Source of the DNA: Allacma fusca
Lineage: Eukaryota > Arthropoda > Collembola > Symphypleona > Sminthuridae
Reading direction: 5' to 3'
DNA: 64,000 bases
Assembly: GCA_947179485.1 (NCBI GenBank)
Contig: OX359245.1
Span: forward strand, 37,001,067 to 37,065,066
This document shows positions 55,440 to 64,000 of the stretch, piece after piece (the stretch's first letter is position 1; each line of letters begins with the position of its first letter). Position numbers and translations under genes: made by a program. The notes under the pieces were generated by a model. The model had not been told where the DNA came from. It saw only the letters and a program-made list of their open reading frames with translations, and ran no database searches.

Positions 55440-57584
55440 ATGCACATCATAACCCTTTGGTTTTATATTATTATATTTCAGACATGCTATTGTTTCGAAT
55501 CTGAAAACCCGTACAATATCGGGTTAATTGTTTCAGAACTAACAGGTTGCGTGATCAATATCCTACAAATCACGAATCCAATTGACTACAGCCCAATCCA
55601 AACCCCTTTCCAACTCAATGTTTTTCCAAGTCATGGGAATTTTTCCCCCGAAAAAATCAAACCTCCCATATTTGATTTCAGTAGTGAAAGTTCCAAACAC
55701 GCCCGTGTATTTAAAGAATCTAATTTACATTGCTTTGCATTTCTTGTCATTTACCAGCCCCATCAAACAATCGACGAAAGCAAAATTCCATCTATGTTCA
55801 ATCATTCAAGTGAGGCGAACAATTCAAAGCAGCGCCAGATTTTGAATTGGGTTGAAAGTGTCTTTGGAGATGGGGTAAAAATTTCAAAAATATTTGTGAT
55901 ACTCCGTGGAAATTCCTTGCCTTCAGAGCTTTTCAAATACATATGCTATAGGATCAGGCATAAATCAAAATTTGTCCCAGTATTTTCAGTATTTAAAAAC
56001 AATTCCGAGGACCCACTCGTATCGGGTTGCTATCATAGAAAGGATGTCCAGTGTGATGTCCAAGACGATTATTATGAATGTACACCTGGAAACTGTCTGG
56101 CTATAATGTTTTCAAAACTTAACAATGTGACCGATTTTGGAAAAAAAATAGGTTGGACAATATTATCAAACACTCACTTATATGTTTCATTGGGAAGAAA
56201 ATTCAATAGTCCAGCTATGCATAAAAACCCGGGCAATCTCTTCGAGGCAACTATGAGTTTTTTATTTGAAGATTTAAATGTTAAACCTAGTGGCAACTTC
56301 CAATTAGACGCAAGACCACGTGTATGGTTTGGAGTAGAAGATACTATTTTTTCAAGTTTACATCCGACGGATCTCTTTGGGGTGGTAGAATTTCCGATTG
56401 CGTACACAGTTTCTAAAAATTTCATAACATCAGATGGTGTTACGACAATTGGGCTTGACAATACAATATACACCAATCCGTTTGATTTTACCAGTTGGAT
56501 GTGCTTGATTTTCTCAATTTTTCTCATGTCACTAGTTTTCACATTGAAAAGTTTCGCACTCAACAATTTAAACACTATGAATGAATACATTTCACTAAAG
56601 ACGGTTGGGGAAAAATCGAAAGTACGAGTGCCGATATTGGCGCAATCGACATCGAAAACAGAGATTTGTCAGAGTATACTAAATATTATGGTTTTATTTA
56701 CTGCCAGTCTGCTAGATCAAGGAATTGAAAATTCCAATGCGAGTATTAAACTTGAAAGAACATTTTGGGGCGTAGTTGCATCCGCATGGTTTCTTTGCGC
56801 TATTGTGATTTCCAACGGATACAAAGGCTTCATGCAAACGGATGCCATTACTGGAAAAGAGTGTCACACAAAATGGAAAAGCATAAGTGAGCTCCAAAAT
56901 TTTACGCTATTCTACCCTACAGGAGGAAGTTTTAGGACTGTTGAGAGCAAACAAAATAAATGGACTCTTTGTACAAAAACTATGACTGACGTAGGAACTT
57001 GTAAACGAACTTGCTCATTCACAAATAAACTGCAATTCTTTGGTGAAGGCGAAGGATTTGTATTGGAAAAGTCAGCGTCACACTCAATTATTCCGGAGCA
57101 ATTCCAGTTTTTCTGTGATGAAAATTTAGAGTCCATCATTGCGAGTAATTTGACGCAGCCTAAAACAGCTTTAGTGTTCCCATCCAATGAGTTCGACTAC
57201 TACTGGGATCAAGTTAGCCATCACGCACGGAAGACAAATTTGAAGTTCGCGCACAACCAAAGAACTGCAAATGACCCAACGCTTCGAAACAGGTACTCTT
57301 TGTACATGCATAGTTATTACGACCGTACTTATGACTACGTTCCCAAACGGGTAAGATTGATGCTAAGTTCAGGGCTGTATGGGTTTTGGGGTAAATGGGA
57401 CAAAATTCGATTTCCAACTTGTCACACTATGATGAAGGTATCAAGTGAAAATCAGCCATTACCTCTGTCGATTGATGGTTCTGTAGTTGTGATTCTGTAC
57501 GGATTCTTGTGGATACTGTTCGCCTGTGTGGGAAACTTTACAGGGGAAATAGTGTACAGCCTTTCGTTCAGAACTTATAAATAA
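55440..57584 (+). CDS. Divergent ionotropic receptor, family B
   Basis: An intronless 714-residue IR-type subunit. Signal peptide 1-19 (TLWFYIIIFQTCYCF). Ectodomain with IVSELTGCVINILQITNPID, RVFKESNLHCFAFLVIYQ and CTPGNCLAIMFSKLNNV. FITSDGVTTIGLDNTIYTNP precedes M1 (about 349-370). The pore segment is at about 413-432 (FTASLLDQGIEN) after a linker of about 40 residues, and M3 at about 441-470 (AWFLCAIVISNGYKGFMQTD). The second lobe has a cysteine cluster (CTKTMTDVGTCKRTCSF), FFCDENLESIIASNL and KTALVFPSNEFDYYWDQV. M4 is at about 680-706. AAAATGC start context. The next gene at 59081 is a recent duplicate. The ligand is unknown. Confidence 0.87.
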   Translation: MHIITLWFYIIIFQTCYCFESENPYNIGLIVSELTGCVINILQITNPIDYSPIQTPFQLNVFPSHGNFSPEKIKPPIFDFSSESSKHARVFKESNLHCFAFLVIYQPHQTIDESKIPSMFNHSSEANNSKQRQILNWVESVFGDGVKISKIFVILRGNSLPSELFKYICYRIRHKSKFVPVFSVFKNNSEDPLVSGCYHRKDVQCDVQDDYYECTPGNCLAIMFSKLNNVTDFGKKIGWTILSNTHLYVSLGRKFNSPAMHKNPGNLFEATMSFLFEDLNVKPSGNFQLDARPRVWFGVEDTIFSSLHPTDLFGVVEFPIAYTVSKNFITSDGVTTIGLDNTIYTNPFDFTSWMCLIFSIFLMSLVFTLKSFALNNLNTMNEYISLKTVGEKSKVRVPILAQSTSKTEICQSILNIMVLFTASLLDQGIENSNASIKLERTFWGVVASAWFLCAIVISNGYKGFMQTDAITGKECHTKWKSISELQNFTLFYPTGGSFRTVESKQNKWTLCTKTMTDVGTCKRTCSFTNKLQFFGEGEGFVLEKSASHSIIPEQFQFFCDENLESIIASNLTQPKTALVFPSNEFDYYWDQVSHHARKTNLKFAHNQRTANDPTLRNRYSLYMHSYYDRTYDYVPKRVRLMLSSGLYGFWGKWDKIRFPTCHTMMKVSSENQPLPLSIDGSVVVILYGFLWILFACVGNFTGEIVYSLSFRTYK

Positions 57585-59080
57585 AACAAATACCTATTAA
57601 ATGGACAAATTAACAAAACATTTAATTTTGGTTATTTAAGAAGTACCAACGAGTTATGGATAACATAATGGGTTAGTATATTGAGGGATTCTACATTAAG
57701 GATGCACAAGGTTCATCGTTTCCTCTCAGATAGTACTTCCTTTATGTCGGCATCATTAACTAATATTCAAAAAAGGAATATTATATATGAGTACTGTATA
57801 GTGGCATCTTCATATATTGGCAAGTATTTTGCATCTCTTAGGAGCCACGTCATATTATATGTAATTACTGTATCTGTAAACCTTTCTGATATTTCTTACT
57901 GCATGAACTAGATAATTTGGCTACAAAAATAATGATAAGGTGTGTCGTTCGTACATTAAGATTAAATATTCCTTGCATTTCAACCCATTCAATGAAAGGA
58001 TTTTCGACTCAGGTTAAGCAGCATAAACTCGCTAGATTGTATCATAGTTTGCCAAACGTGGGCGTAGATTCGGGGCAAATGAAATACGTAATTACGGTTT
58101 TGCATGTATCACGCTATCACGGACTAATCTAAATAGTACATTGAAGATCAAACAGGTGCAGATGCAGGGAAAAATCAGCACTCAAATTTTCAAGATGCTT
58201 TTTAAACGAATGCAAAGAACGATTCAGTGCGCAGTCGCCGTTGCGCAGTCTTGGCAAGACAAGACAATCCAGGCTACAAGAACTTTGTCCATGCAATTTA
58301 CCTGCCTGCCATGCTTGGTAGTGATAGCTGTCCACATGCTGTATGCTTGAAATCCCGACAAATTAGGTAAGTTTAACTAATTGTAAGTTTAAATAAAACA
58401 TTTGGTGAATAATGTTTGTTTGTCTTCCTAAAATATTAATATAAGCAAGACTGACTCAATTCCATCATAGCAATAAAGTATTCCAATCTGCATATAAACC
58501 GCCTGGTAACACTAAAAGTAATCCAAACATTACATTTCAGAATTACTAGTGTTTCTAACAAGGCAATTAATTTTAAGGTTATCAACAAATACAGAAATTT
58601 TATTTCGAATTGCATCATTTACTTTATGGTGCTACTTGGGGGGTTTCTGTTTTACTTTTCAGGCTACTTTTATAGTCATGGTGAGTTGAGTATGCCTCAC
58701 AGTTTTTATTGTAATGAATATTTTCAGTGATGATTCAACGGTGGCATGTAATTACATCAAAATATACTAAAATGTTTTTAAAGCGTAAAATAACACGGAG
58801 AATGACATTTGTTTTAAACTGTATACAAACTTTGAGTGTTTTCCGCCTTCAGAGCACTCCGAAAAGTTCATTATTTTAAAAATTTCTTCAAGATTTGAAT
58901 CTATTGAACCAATTGTCAATATAATTTTTTAAACTGCCTTGAGCGTATAAAGAGCTTCAATGCAAAAAATGCATAATTTAAAGCCGTATATTTCTATTGT
59001 TCTTCACCGAGTCAATCTAATCTACAAAAGAAATATGAACTTTTAAGGGAGGTTCTCTTCTTTAACTTCGAAATTCTAAA
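57585..59080. other. Gene-free spacer between family B genes
   Basis: Short frames on both strands occur at 57917-58350; the 58141-58350 stretch is more GC-rich than its surroundings but shows no motif. No element with inverted ends is seen. Confidence 0.45.
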
Positions 59081-61186
59081 ATGCGTATCCCGATCCCCAG
59101 GTTTTGCCTTTTGATATTCCAGATTTGCTATTCTCTCAAAATCGAAAAATCATACCACATCAGCACAATTGTTTCTGAACTAACAGCTTGTGTAATCAAT
59201 ATACTACAAATCACCAATCCAATTGACTACAGCCCAATCCAAACCCCTTTCCAGATCAATGTTTTTCCAAACCAAGGGAATTTTTCCACCCACAAAATCA
59301 AACCTCGCATATTTGATTTCATTAGTGAAAGTTCCAAACACGCCCGTGTATTTAAAGAATCTAATTTACGTTGCTTTGCATTTCTTGTCATTTACCAGCC
59401 CCATCAAGCAATCGACGAAAACACAGTTCCATCTATGTTCGATCATACAAGTGAGGCGCGTAATTCAAAGCAGCGCCAGATTTTGAATTGGATTGAAAAC
59501 GTTTTTGGTGATGTGGGAAAAATTTCAAAATTAATTGTCATACTACGTGAGAACTCCGTGCCGCTAGAGCTTTTGAAACAAATATGCTACAGGATTACGA
59601 CTAAAGCAAAATTTGTCCCAATATTTTCAATATTTAAAAAAACTTCCGAGGAGCCACTCACATCAGGTTGCTATCACAGAAACGATGTCCAGTGCGAGGT
59701 CCAAGAGGATTATTATGAATGCAGACTTGGAAATTGTCTGGAGTCAATGTTTGCAAAGCTTCACAACGTCACTAGTCTTGGGAAAAAGGTAGCTTGGACA
59801 GTATTTTCAGCCACTCAGTTTTATATACCACAAAGAAAATTCATTAGACCAGTGAAGTCTAGAATTCCTGTGAGACTCATGGACACAACTGTGAGTTTTT
59901 TGTTGGATGACTTAAATCCGAAGACCGGTGATTTTACCCGATTCGACAAGAATCCACATGTATGGTTTGGAGTAGAGGATATGATTTTTTTAGAAGATCT
60001 TAAGAAGGATATTTTAGGAGTTCAAGAGTTTCCGATTGGTTACACCACCTCCAAAAATTTCATAACGTCGGACAGTGTTACGATGGATACGCTTTACAAT
60101 ACAGTGTATACCAATCCATTTGATTCTAATAGTTGGATTTGCTTGATCATTTCTATTTTTCTGTTGTCGCTTGTATCCTCTTTCAATTTTATCGCACGAG
60201 AGCATCTAGTTCTAAGAGAAGTTGCAAAAAAATCCCAAGAAGGAGCCTCTACAACAAAAGCAAAGTTTGGTCAACGCACAATACATTTCGTGATATTATT
60301 TTTTGCAAGTCTACTGGATCAAGGCATTGAAAATCCAATTGGGAGGTCAAAATATAAAACAAAATTTTGGGGCGTAGTTGCAACCACGTGGTTTCTTTGC
60401 GCTATTGTGATTTCCAACGGATACAAAGGTTTCATGCAAACGGATGCGATCACCGGAAACGATTATCGAACAAAGTGGAAGAGGTTAGACGAGCTTCAAA
60501 ATTTTACGTTATACTATCCCGTGCGAAAGATTGCAACGGGTTTTGGGAGCTTAAAATATTTATTTTTTTCATGCAATGAAATTACACCTACTTGTTATCG
60601 ATATTGTTCATTCAAAGATAGACTGCGGTGTTTTAGTGACAGAGACGGATTTGTTTTGGATAAGTTGGGATCCAATCAGATTATTCCGGAACAATTCCAA
60701 CTTTTCTGTGATGAGAATTTAGAGTCCATCATTGAGAATAATTTGACACAGCCTAAAACTGCTTTAGTGTTCCCATCGTTAGAGTTTGACTACTACTGGG
60801 GTCAAGTTAGTCATCAGGCCCGGAAGAAAAATTTGAAATTCGCTCACAACAAACAAAATTTAAACGATCCACTGCTTCGAAACAAGTATTCTTTGCACAT
60901 GCATAGTTATTATGATCGGATTTATGACCATGTTCCGAAAAGGGTAAGGGTCATGCTAAGTGCCGGATTTTATGGATTTTGGGAAAAGTGGGATAAGATA
61001 CTATTTCCTACTTGTCATACAATGATGAAAGTATCAAATGAAAATCAGCCATTGCCTCTGTCCTTTGACAGTTCTGTAGTTATGATTCTCTATGGATTCT
61101 TATGGAGCTTGCTCACATGCACTGGAATATTTTTGTTGGAACTGATGTATTGTCTTTTGATTAGGATTTTTAATAATAATTCCTGA
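59081..61186 (+). CDS. Divergent ionotropic receptor, family B
   Basis: An intronless 701-residue IR-type subunit, the closest paralogue of the 55440 gene. Long stretches are nearly identical at the DNA level near the start (IVSELTACVINILQITNPID, RVFKESNLRCFAFLVIYQ) and in M3 (TWFLCAIVISNGYKGFMQTD). Signal peptide 1-18. M1 at about 347-370 (ICLIISIFLLSLVSSFNF), pore segment at about 400-418 (FFASLLDQGIEN), M3 at about 428-458, M4 at about 665-690 (ILYGFLWSLLTCTGIFLLEL). The second lobe cysteines are rearranged (FFSCNEITPTCYRYCSF), the main difference from its neighbour and a possible site of ligand divergence. Confidence 0.87.
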   Translation: MRIPIPRFCLLIFQICYSLKIEKSYHISTIVSELTACVINILQITNPIDYSPIQTPFQINVFPNQGNFSTHKIKPRIFDFISESSKHARVFKESNLRCFAFLVIYQPHQAIDENTVPSMFDHTSEARNSKQRQILNWIENVFGDVGKISKLIVILRENSVPLELLKQICYRITTKAKFVPIFSIFKKTSEEPLTSGCYHRNDVQCEVQEDYYECRLGNCLESMFAKLHNVTSLGKKVAWTVFSATQFYIPQRKFIRPVKSRIPVRLMDTTVSFLLDDLNPKTGDFTRFDKNPHVWFGVEDMIFLEDLKKDILGVQEFPIGYTTSKNFITSDSVTMDTLYNTVYTNPFDSNSWICLIISIFLLSLVSSFNFIAREHLVLREVAKKSQEGASTTKAKFGQRTIHFVILFFASLLDQGIENPIGRSKYKTKFWGVVATTWFLCAIVISNGYKGFMQTDAITGNDYRTKWKRLDELQNFTLYYPVRKIATGFGSLKYLFFSCNEITPTCYRYCSFKDRLRCFSDRDGFVLDKLGSNQIIPEQFQLFCDENLESIIENNLTQPKTALVFPSLEFDYYWGQVSHQARKKNLKFAHNKQNLNDPLLRNKYSLHMHSYYDRIYDHVPKRVRVMLSAGFYGFWEKWDKILFPTCHTMMKVSNENQPLPLSFDSSVVMILYGFLWSLLTCTGIFLLELMYCLLIRIFNNNS

Positions 61187-62189
61187 AATAGTAAATGAGC
61201 AAAACTCATGGTCTACTTTGTATTATTTTCATTCTACGAAACTCAAAAAAATCATTCTTCTTTATAATTAAAGAAATTTAACAGCCAATTTCAAATGCGT
61301 TCAAAAAGTTTGAAGAATAACAAAAATTTCTCCCGTGACTTAAATTCGCATTTGAATATTCCAGGTAACCCTTATTTTTGTTTCAATGTCTAAGATCCTC
61401 TTTTCGGCAAATAAAATATTTTGGGCATATCTGGCTAGAATGCTGAATATAACGATTGTTTCCTTGTTCCAAATACAGTAGCTGGGACCGACCGAAGGAT
61501 TTACTCGATAGTGGCTTCGAGAGAAACATCAAGTTCTCAGCATTCGCTAAAATCGGTGAAAAAAATTAGAAACCTTTTTGTAATCATTAATTTTAAAACT
61601 ATAAGGCTAAATTATACAATATTGCATTTTTAAAAATGTCGGGCATAGCAGTGGGGTTCTTTGCATTCATAATAATTGCCAAATTCAGACATTTTCTGGC
61701 ATATGTTTAATGCAATATATTTTGGTTCTCTAGAAGCTCCAGGTATTGACATTTATTACTTAAAGTATTTGAATTGTATTGAAAGTTGTAAAGAATATTC
61801 GAATAAATTGGATTGGAATTTTTTATTTTACAAAACAAATACATTCCAATTGGGATTGAAATCCGTTATGATTAATCTTAATCGGAATCGTATCAATGTA
61901 TTTTGAACACTCCAGGCCTAGATGAAAATGACAAATTTATTATATCGTTTAACAATTTTCTGTCAATGAGATAAATGACAATAGGATGTCATGTAAGTCA
62001 ATATTTATCATGCATTTGAATACTGACACAAAGTTCACTTACGCAGCTTGATCTCTTAGCCGTACAGCGATTGACACTCATTGTCAGATTATAAGAGCAT
62101 GTTTGTAATGATAAGTAAATTATCTTTAAAAATATGTTTCTTCACATCGGTTCGTCGTAACAATAAGAATACTAAGCATTTTCAGGAAA
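61187..62189. other. Gene-free spacer between family B genes
   Basis: No supported frame and no repeat recognised. AT-rich. Confidence 0.5.
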
Positions 62190-64000
62190 ATGATCCCAAA
62201 AATAACACTGGTTTGTCTTTTCATGCTACGATTGGGGCCATGTTTTTCACTTGAAAGTTTTGAAAACATGAACTGGACACCTCTCGTTTCAAGCCTGCAA
62301 AATTGTGTTATAAACTTGTTCCAGGTAACCATCCCAATTGACTATAGTCAAATTCCAACCCCGTACGTTTTAGATGTATTTTCAATTGACAAAATAATTC
62401 CCAGCAAATTACTGAAATCCCCAATTTTCGGCGTTTCAACATCTACTCGTCTCTTTAAGGAAACCAATTTACGATGCTTTGCACATTTTGTGTTCCTTCT
62501 ACCACACAGCAGTCTTAATGAGAATGAGGTGATTCCTACCAGAAGAGATGAAGGACTTAAGTCCGTGCCGTACAGGGCCTACAAATGGGTTGTTAAAATT
62601 CTTAGTAGCAGCGTTAAAATGTCAAGATTAGTTGTCTTCATTCGAGCGACATCTTTAAAAACCACATTTTTTGACAGACTCTTGAAGAACATTGTGCCGG
62701 TTACAAAATTCATACCAATTTTTACGTTATTTCCTGGAAATCAAGCGGAAATTTCATTTGAAACCTGCCACGGCCAAGCTTTCATCGGTACTTCCCAAAG
62801 CACGTTCCGATGCAAACCAGAACATTGTCTGACAGTCATGGATTCAACCGTTGACAATGTAACAAATTATGGGAAAAAGCTTTCCTGGAGCATAATAATG
62901 GAAAAAGCAGAAAAAGACTTTGTTGAAAACTCAAATGTGCATCGAATCGGTGATAGTCCATTTCATCACATGAGACCCCTCAGACTGATTGACACTGTTT
63001 TCAAATTTTTACTCGCTGACGTGGACATTGACTACAAAAACAAATTGTTTTGCAATTCTCAAGAACCCGTATTACTATTTTCTATCAGACGTGGCGATTC
63101 CCCAAAATTTGAAGCCGATAGTTTAATCGGATATCACAAATTCCCTTTGTCATATACAGAAGCCAAGAATTTTATAACCTCGGACAGTGTTTCAGCGGTG
63201 ATCCTTGAATTTGATCTTTACACAAGTCCATTTGATATGCTTACGTGGATCTGCATAACCATTTCTGGTTTCTTCACAGCGCTAATTTTATTGGCTACAA
63301 ACGTTTTAAACCAACACAAACCTCATCTGCATCAATTTGAAAGGGTAAACCCAAAAGTGGGAATAATTCCATCAACCTCGGAGATACGAGGATCATATCC
63401 AGAAACCAAGGAGCTGCAGCAGGAAAAATTGCAGCCAATTAGGCAAAGTTGGAAACATAAACTTCAATTTTGTCTGGAGCTATTTATACAGGATTTAATA
63501 TCAGTGTGCTCTAGTTTCCTCGACCAAGGTATTCATAATTTACAATTTAACAGCAATTTTACATTCATTGTATACGCAATTGCTCTAACGCCCTGGCTCT
63601 TGTCCGTAATAGTTCTCTCAAATGGTTACAAAGGCAGAATACGCACGGAGTTCACTGCCGGAAATGAGTTCAGGACAAAATGGAAAAGCCTGGCAGAGCT
63701 CCAGAATTTTATTTTGTATTATCCCGCCGGAAGCGCAATACGCGTTTCCAGTTCCTCGCCAGCAGTATATTGTAAGCAAGAATCTGAAGTAGGGATTGCA
63801 TGCTCCAGAGTCTGTTGGCTGATCGAAAATTTCCAGTGCTTTGATGAGAGAGAAAGGTTCTTTATAGATGGCATTTTGTCGAAACCCATCGAGTCGAAAC
63901 AGTTCAGGGCATTTTGCGATGACAATTTGGACTCTATAATTGAGAATGATTTGACAAAGGCTCAAACAGCTCTTGTAGTTCCTTCAAATGAGTTCGATTA
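62190..64000 (+). CDS. Divergent ionotropic receptor, family B (3' truncated by window edge)
   Basis: The frame opens at an ATG at 62190 (MIPKITLVCLFMLRLGPCFS, a signal peptide) and stays open for at least 603 codons to the last base. Landmarks: LVSSLQNCVINLFQVTIPID, RLFKETNLRCFAHFVF, KPEHCLTVMDSTVDNVTNYG, YTEAKNFITSDSVSAV, M1 at about 348-371 (ICITISGFFTALILLATNV), pore segment at about 430-449 (VCSSFLDQGIHN) and M3 LLSVIVLSNGYKGRIRTEFT. The second lobe has CKQESEVGIACSRVCW and AFCDDNLDSIIENDL. The M1-pore linker is about 58 residues, hydrophilic, and longer than in its neighbours. About 100 residues including M4 lie beyond the window. Confidence 0.87.
   Translation, partial: MIPKITLVCLFMLRLGPCFSLESFENMNWTPLVSSLQNCVINLFQVTIPIDYSQIPTPYVLDVFSIDKIIPSKLLKSPIFGVSTSTRLFKETNLRCFAHFVFLLPHSSLNENEVIPTRRDEGLKSVPYRAYKWVVKILSSSVKMSRLVVFIRATSLKTTFFDRLLKNIVPVTKFIPIFTLFPGNQAEISFETCHGQAFIGTSQSTFRCKPEHCLTVMDSTVDNVTNYGKKLSWSIIMEKAEKDFVENSNVHRIGDSPFHHMRPLRLIDTVFKFLLADVDIDYKNKLFCNSQEPVLLFSIRRGDSPKFEADSLIGYHKFPLSYTEAKNFITSDSVSAVILEFDLYTSPFDMLTWICITISGFFTALILLATNVLNQHKPHLHQFERVNPKVGIIPSTSEIRGSYPETKELQQEKLQPIRQSWKHKLQFCLELFIQDLISVCSSFLDQGIHNLQFNSNFTFIVYAIALTPWLLSVIVLSNGYKGRIRTEFTAGNEFRTKWKSLAELQNFILYYPAGSAIRVSSSSPAVYCKQESEVGIACSRVCWLIENFQCFDERERFFIDGILSKPIESKQFRAFCDDNLDSIIENDLTKAQTALVVPSNEFD

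Noticed and set aside
57917-58350. Overlapping frames of about 70 codons on both strands
   Set aside because: No domain, signal, or conserved counterpart. The mirrored frames on both strands reflect composition.

Overview
The window looks like AT-rich genomic DNA of an animal, most likely an arthropod. A springtail or another hexapod would fit, but that is inference from gene content only. Its backbone is a head-to-tail, plus-strand array of intronless genes for divergent ionotropic receptors (IRs, relatives of ionotropic glutamate receptors). There are two subfamilies. Family A lies at about 3.2-41 kb: intact genes at 10827-12968, 16697-18835 and 22473-24608, and two broken copies at 3251-8035 and 31494-40907. 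Family B lies at about 47.9 kb to the right edge: intact genes at 47923-49974, 55440-57584 and 59081-61186, a broken copy at 50787-53797, and a gene at 62190 that runs off the window. All share a signal peptide, an extracellular ligand-binding part, M1, a re-entrant pore segment, M3, a second ligand-binding lobe and a C-terminal M4. They are expected to be chemosensory cation channels.

Each family A copy carries a conserved upstream block about 280-360 bp before its ATG and a similar 3' flank, so the duplicated unit is promoter plus gene plus 3' flank. The unit before the 22473 gene has its upstream region duplicated in tandem. One central coding stretch is nearly identical between paralogues and may mark gene conversion.

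Much of the rest is nested DNA transposons. Two Tnp2-type (CACTA/EnSpm-like) elements each interrupt a family A copy. The one at 3540-7716 carries a decayed transposase plus a DUF4806-type accessory gene. The one at 32774-40063 carries a spliced transposase gene and, divergently, a BEN-domain gene, and its target site (AG) can be read exactly. Around them are non-autonomous elements: pogo/Tigger-like (TA target), TTAA-flanked piggyBac-like, TA-flanked GGGTGGCG elements, a palindromic MITE, and a striking set of elements most of which have 8-bp target duplications (hAT-like). Each of these has an interior filled with its own short degenerate motif, for example GAGTAC, GAATAG, CGTTAC, CCTTC, TTGAAGTT, CAGGGA or a CATACCACCAA minisatellite. 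That motif-array class is the most unusual thing here.

Gene-free stretches are described as separate entries. No tRNA, rRNA or CRISPR locus was recognised.
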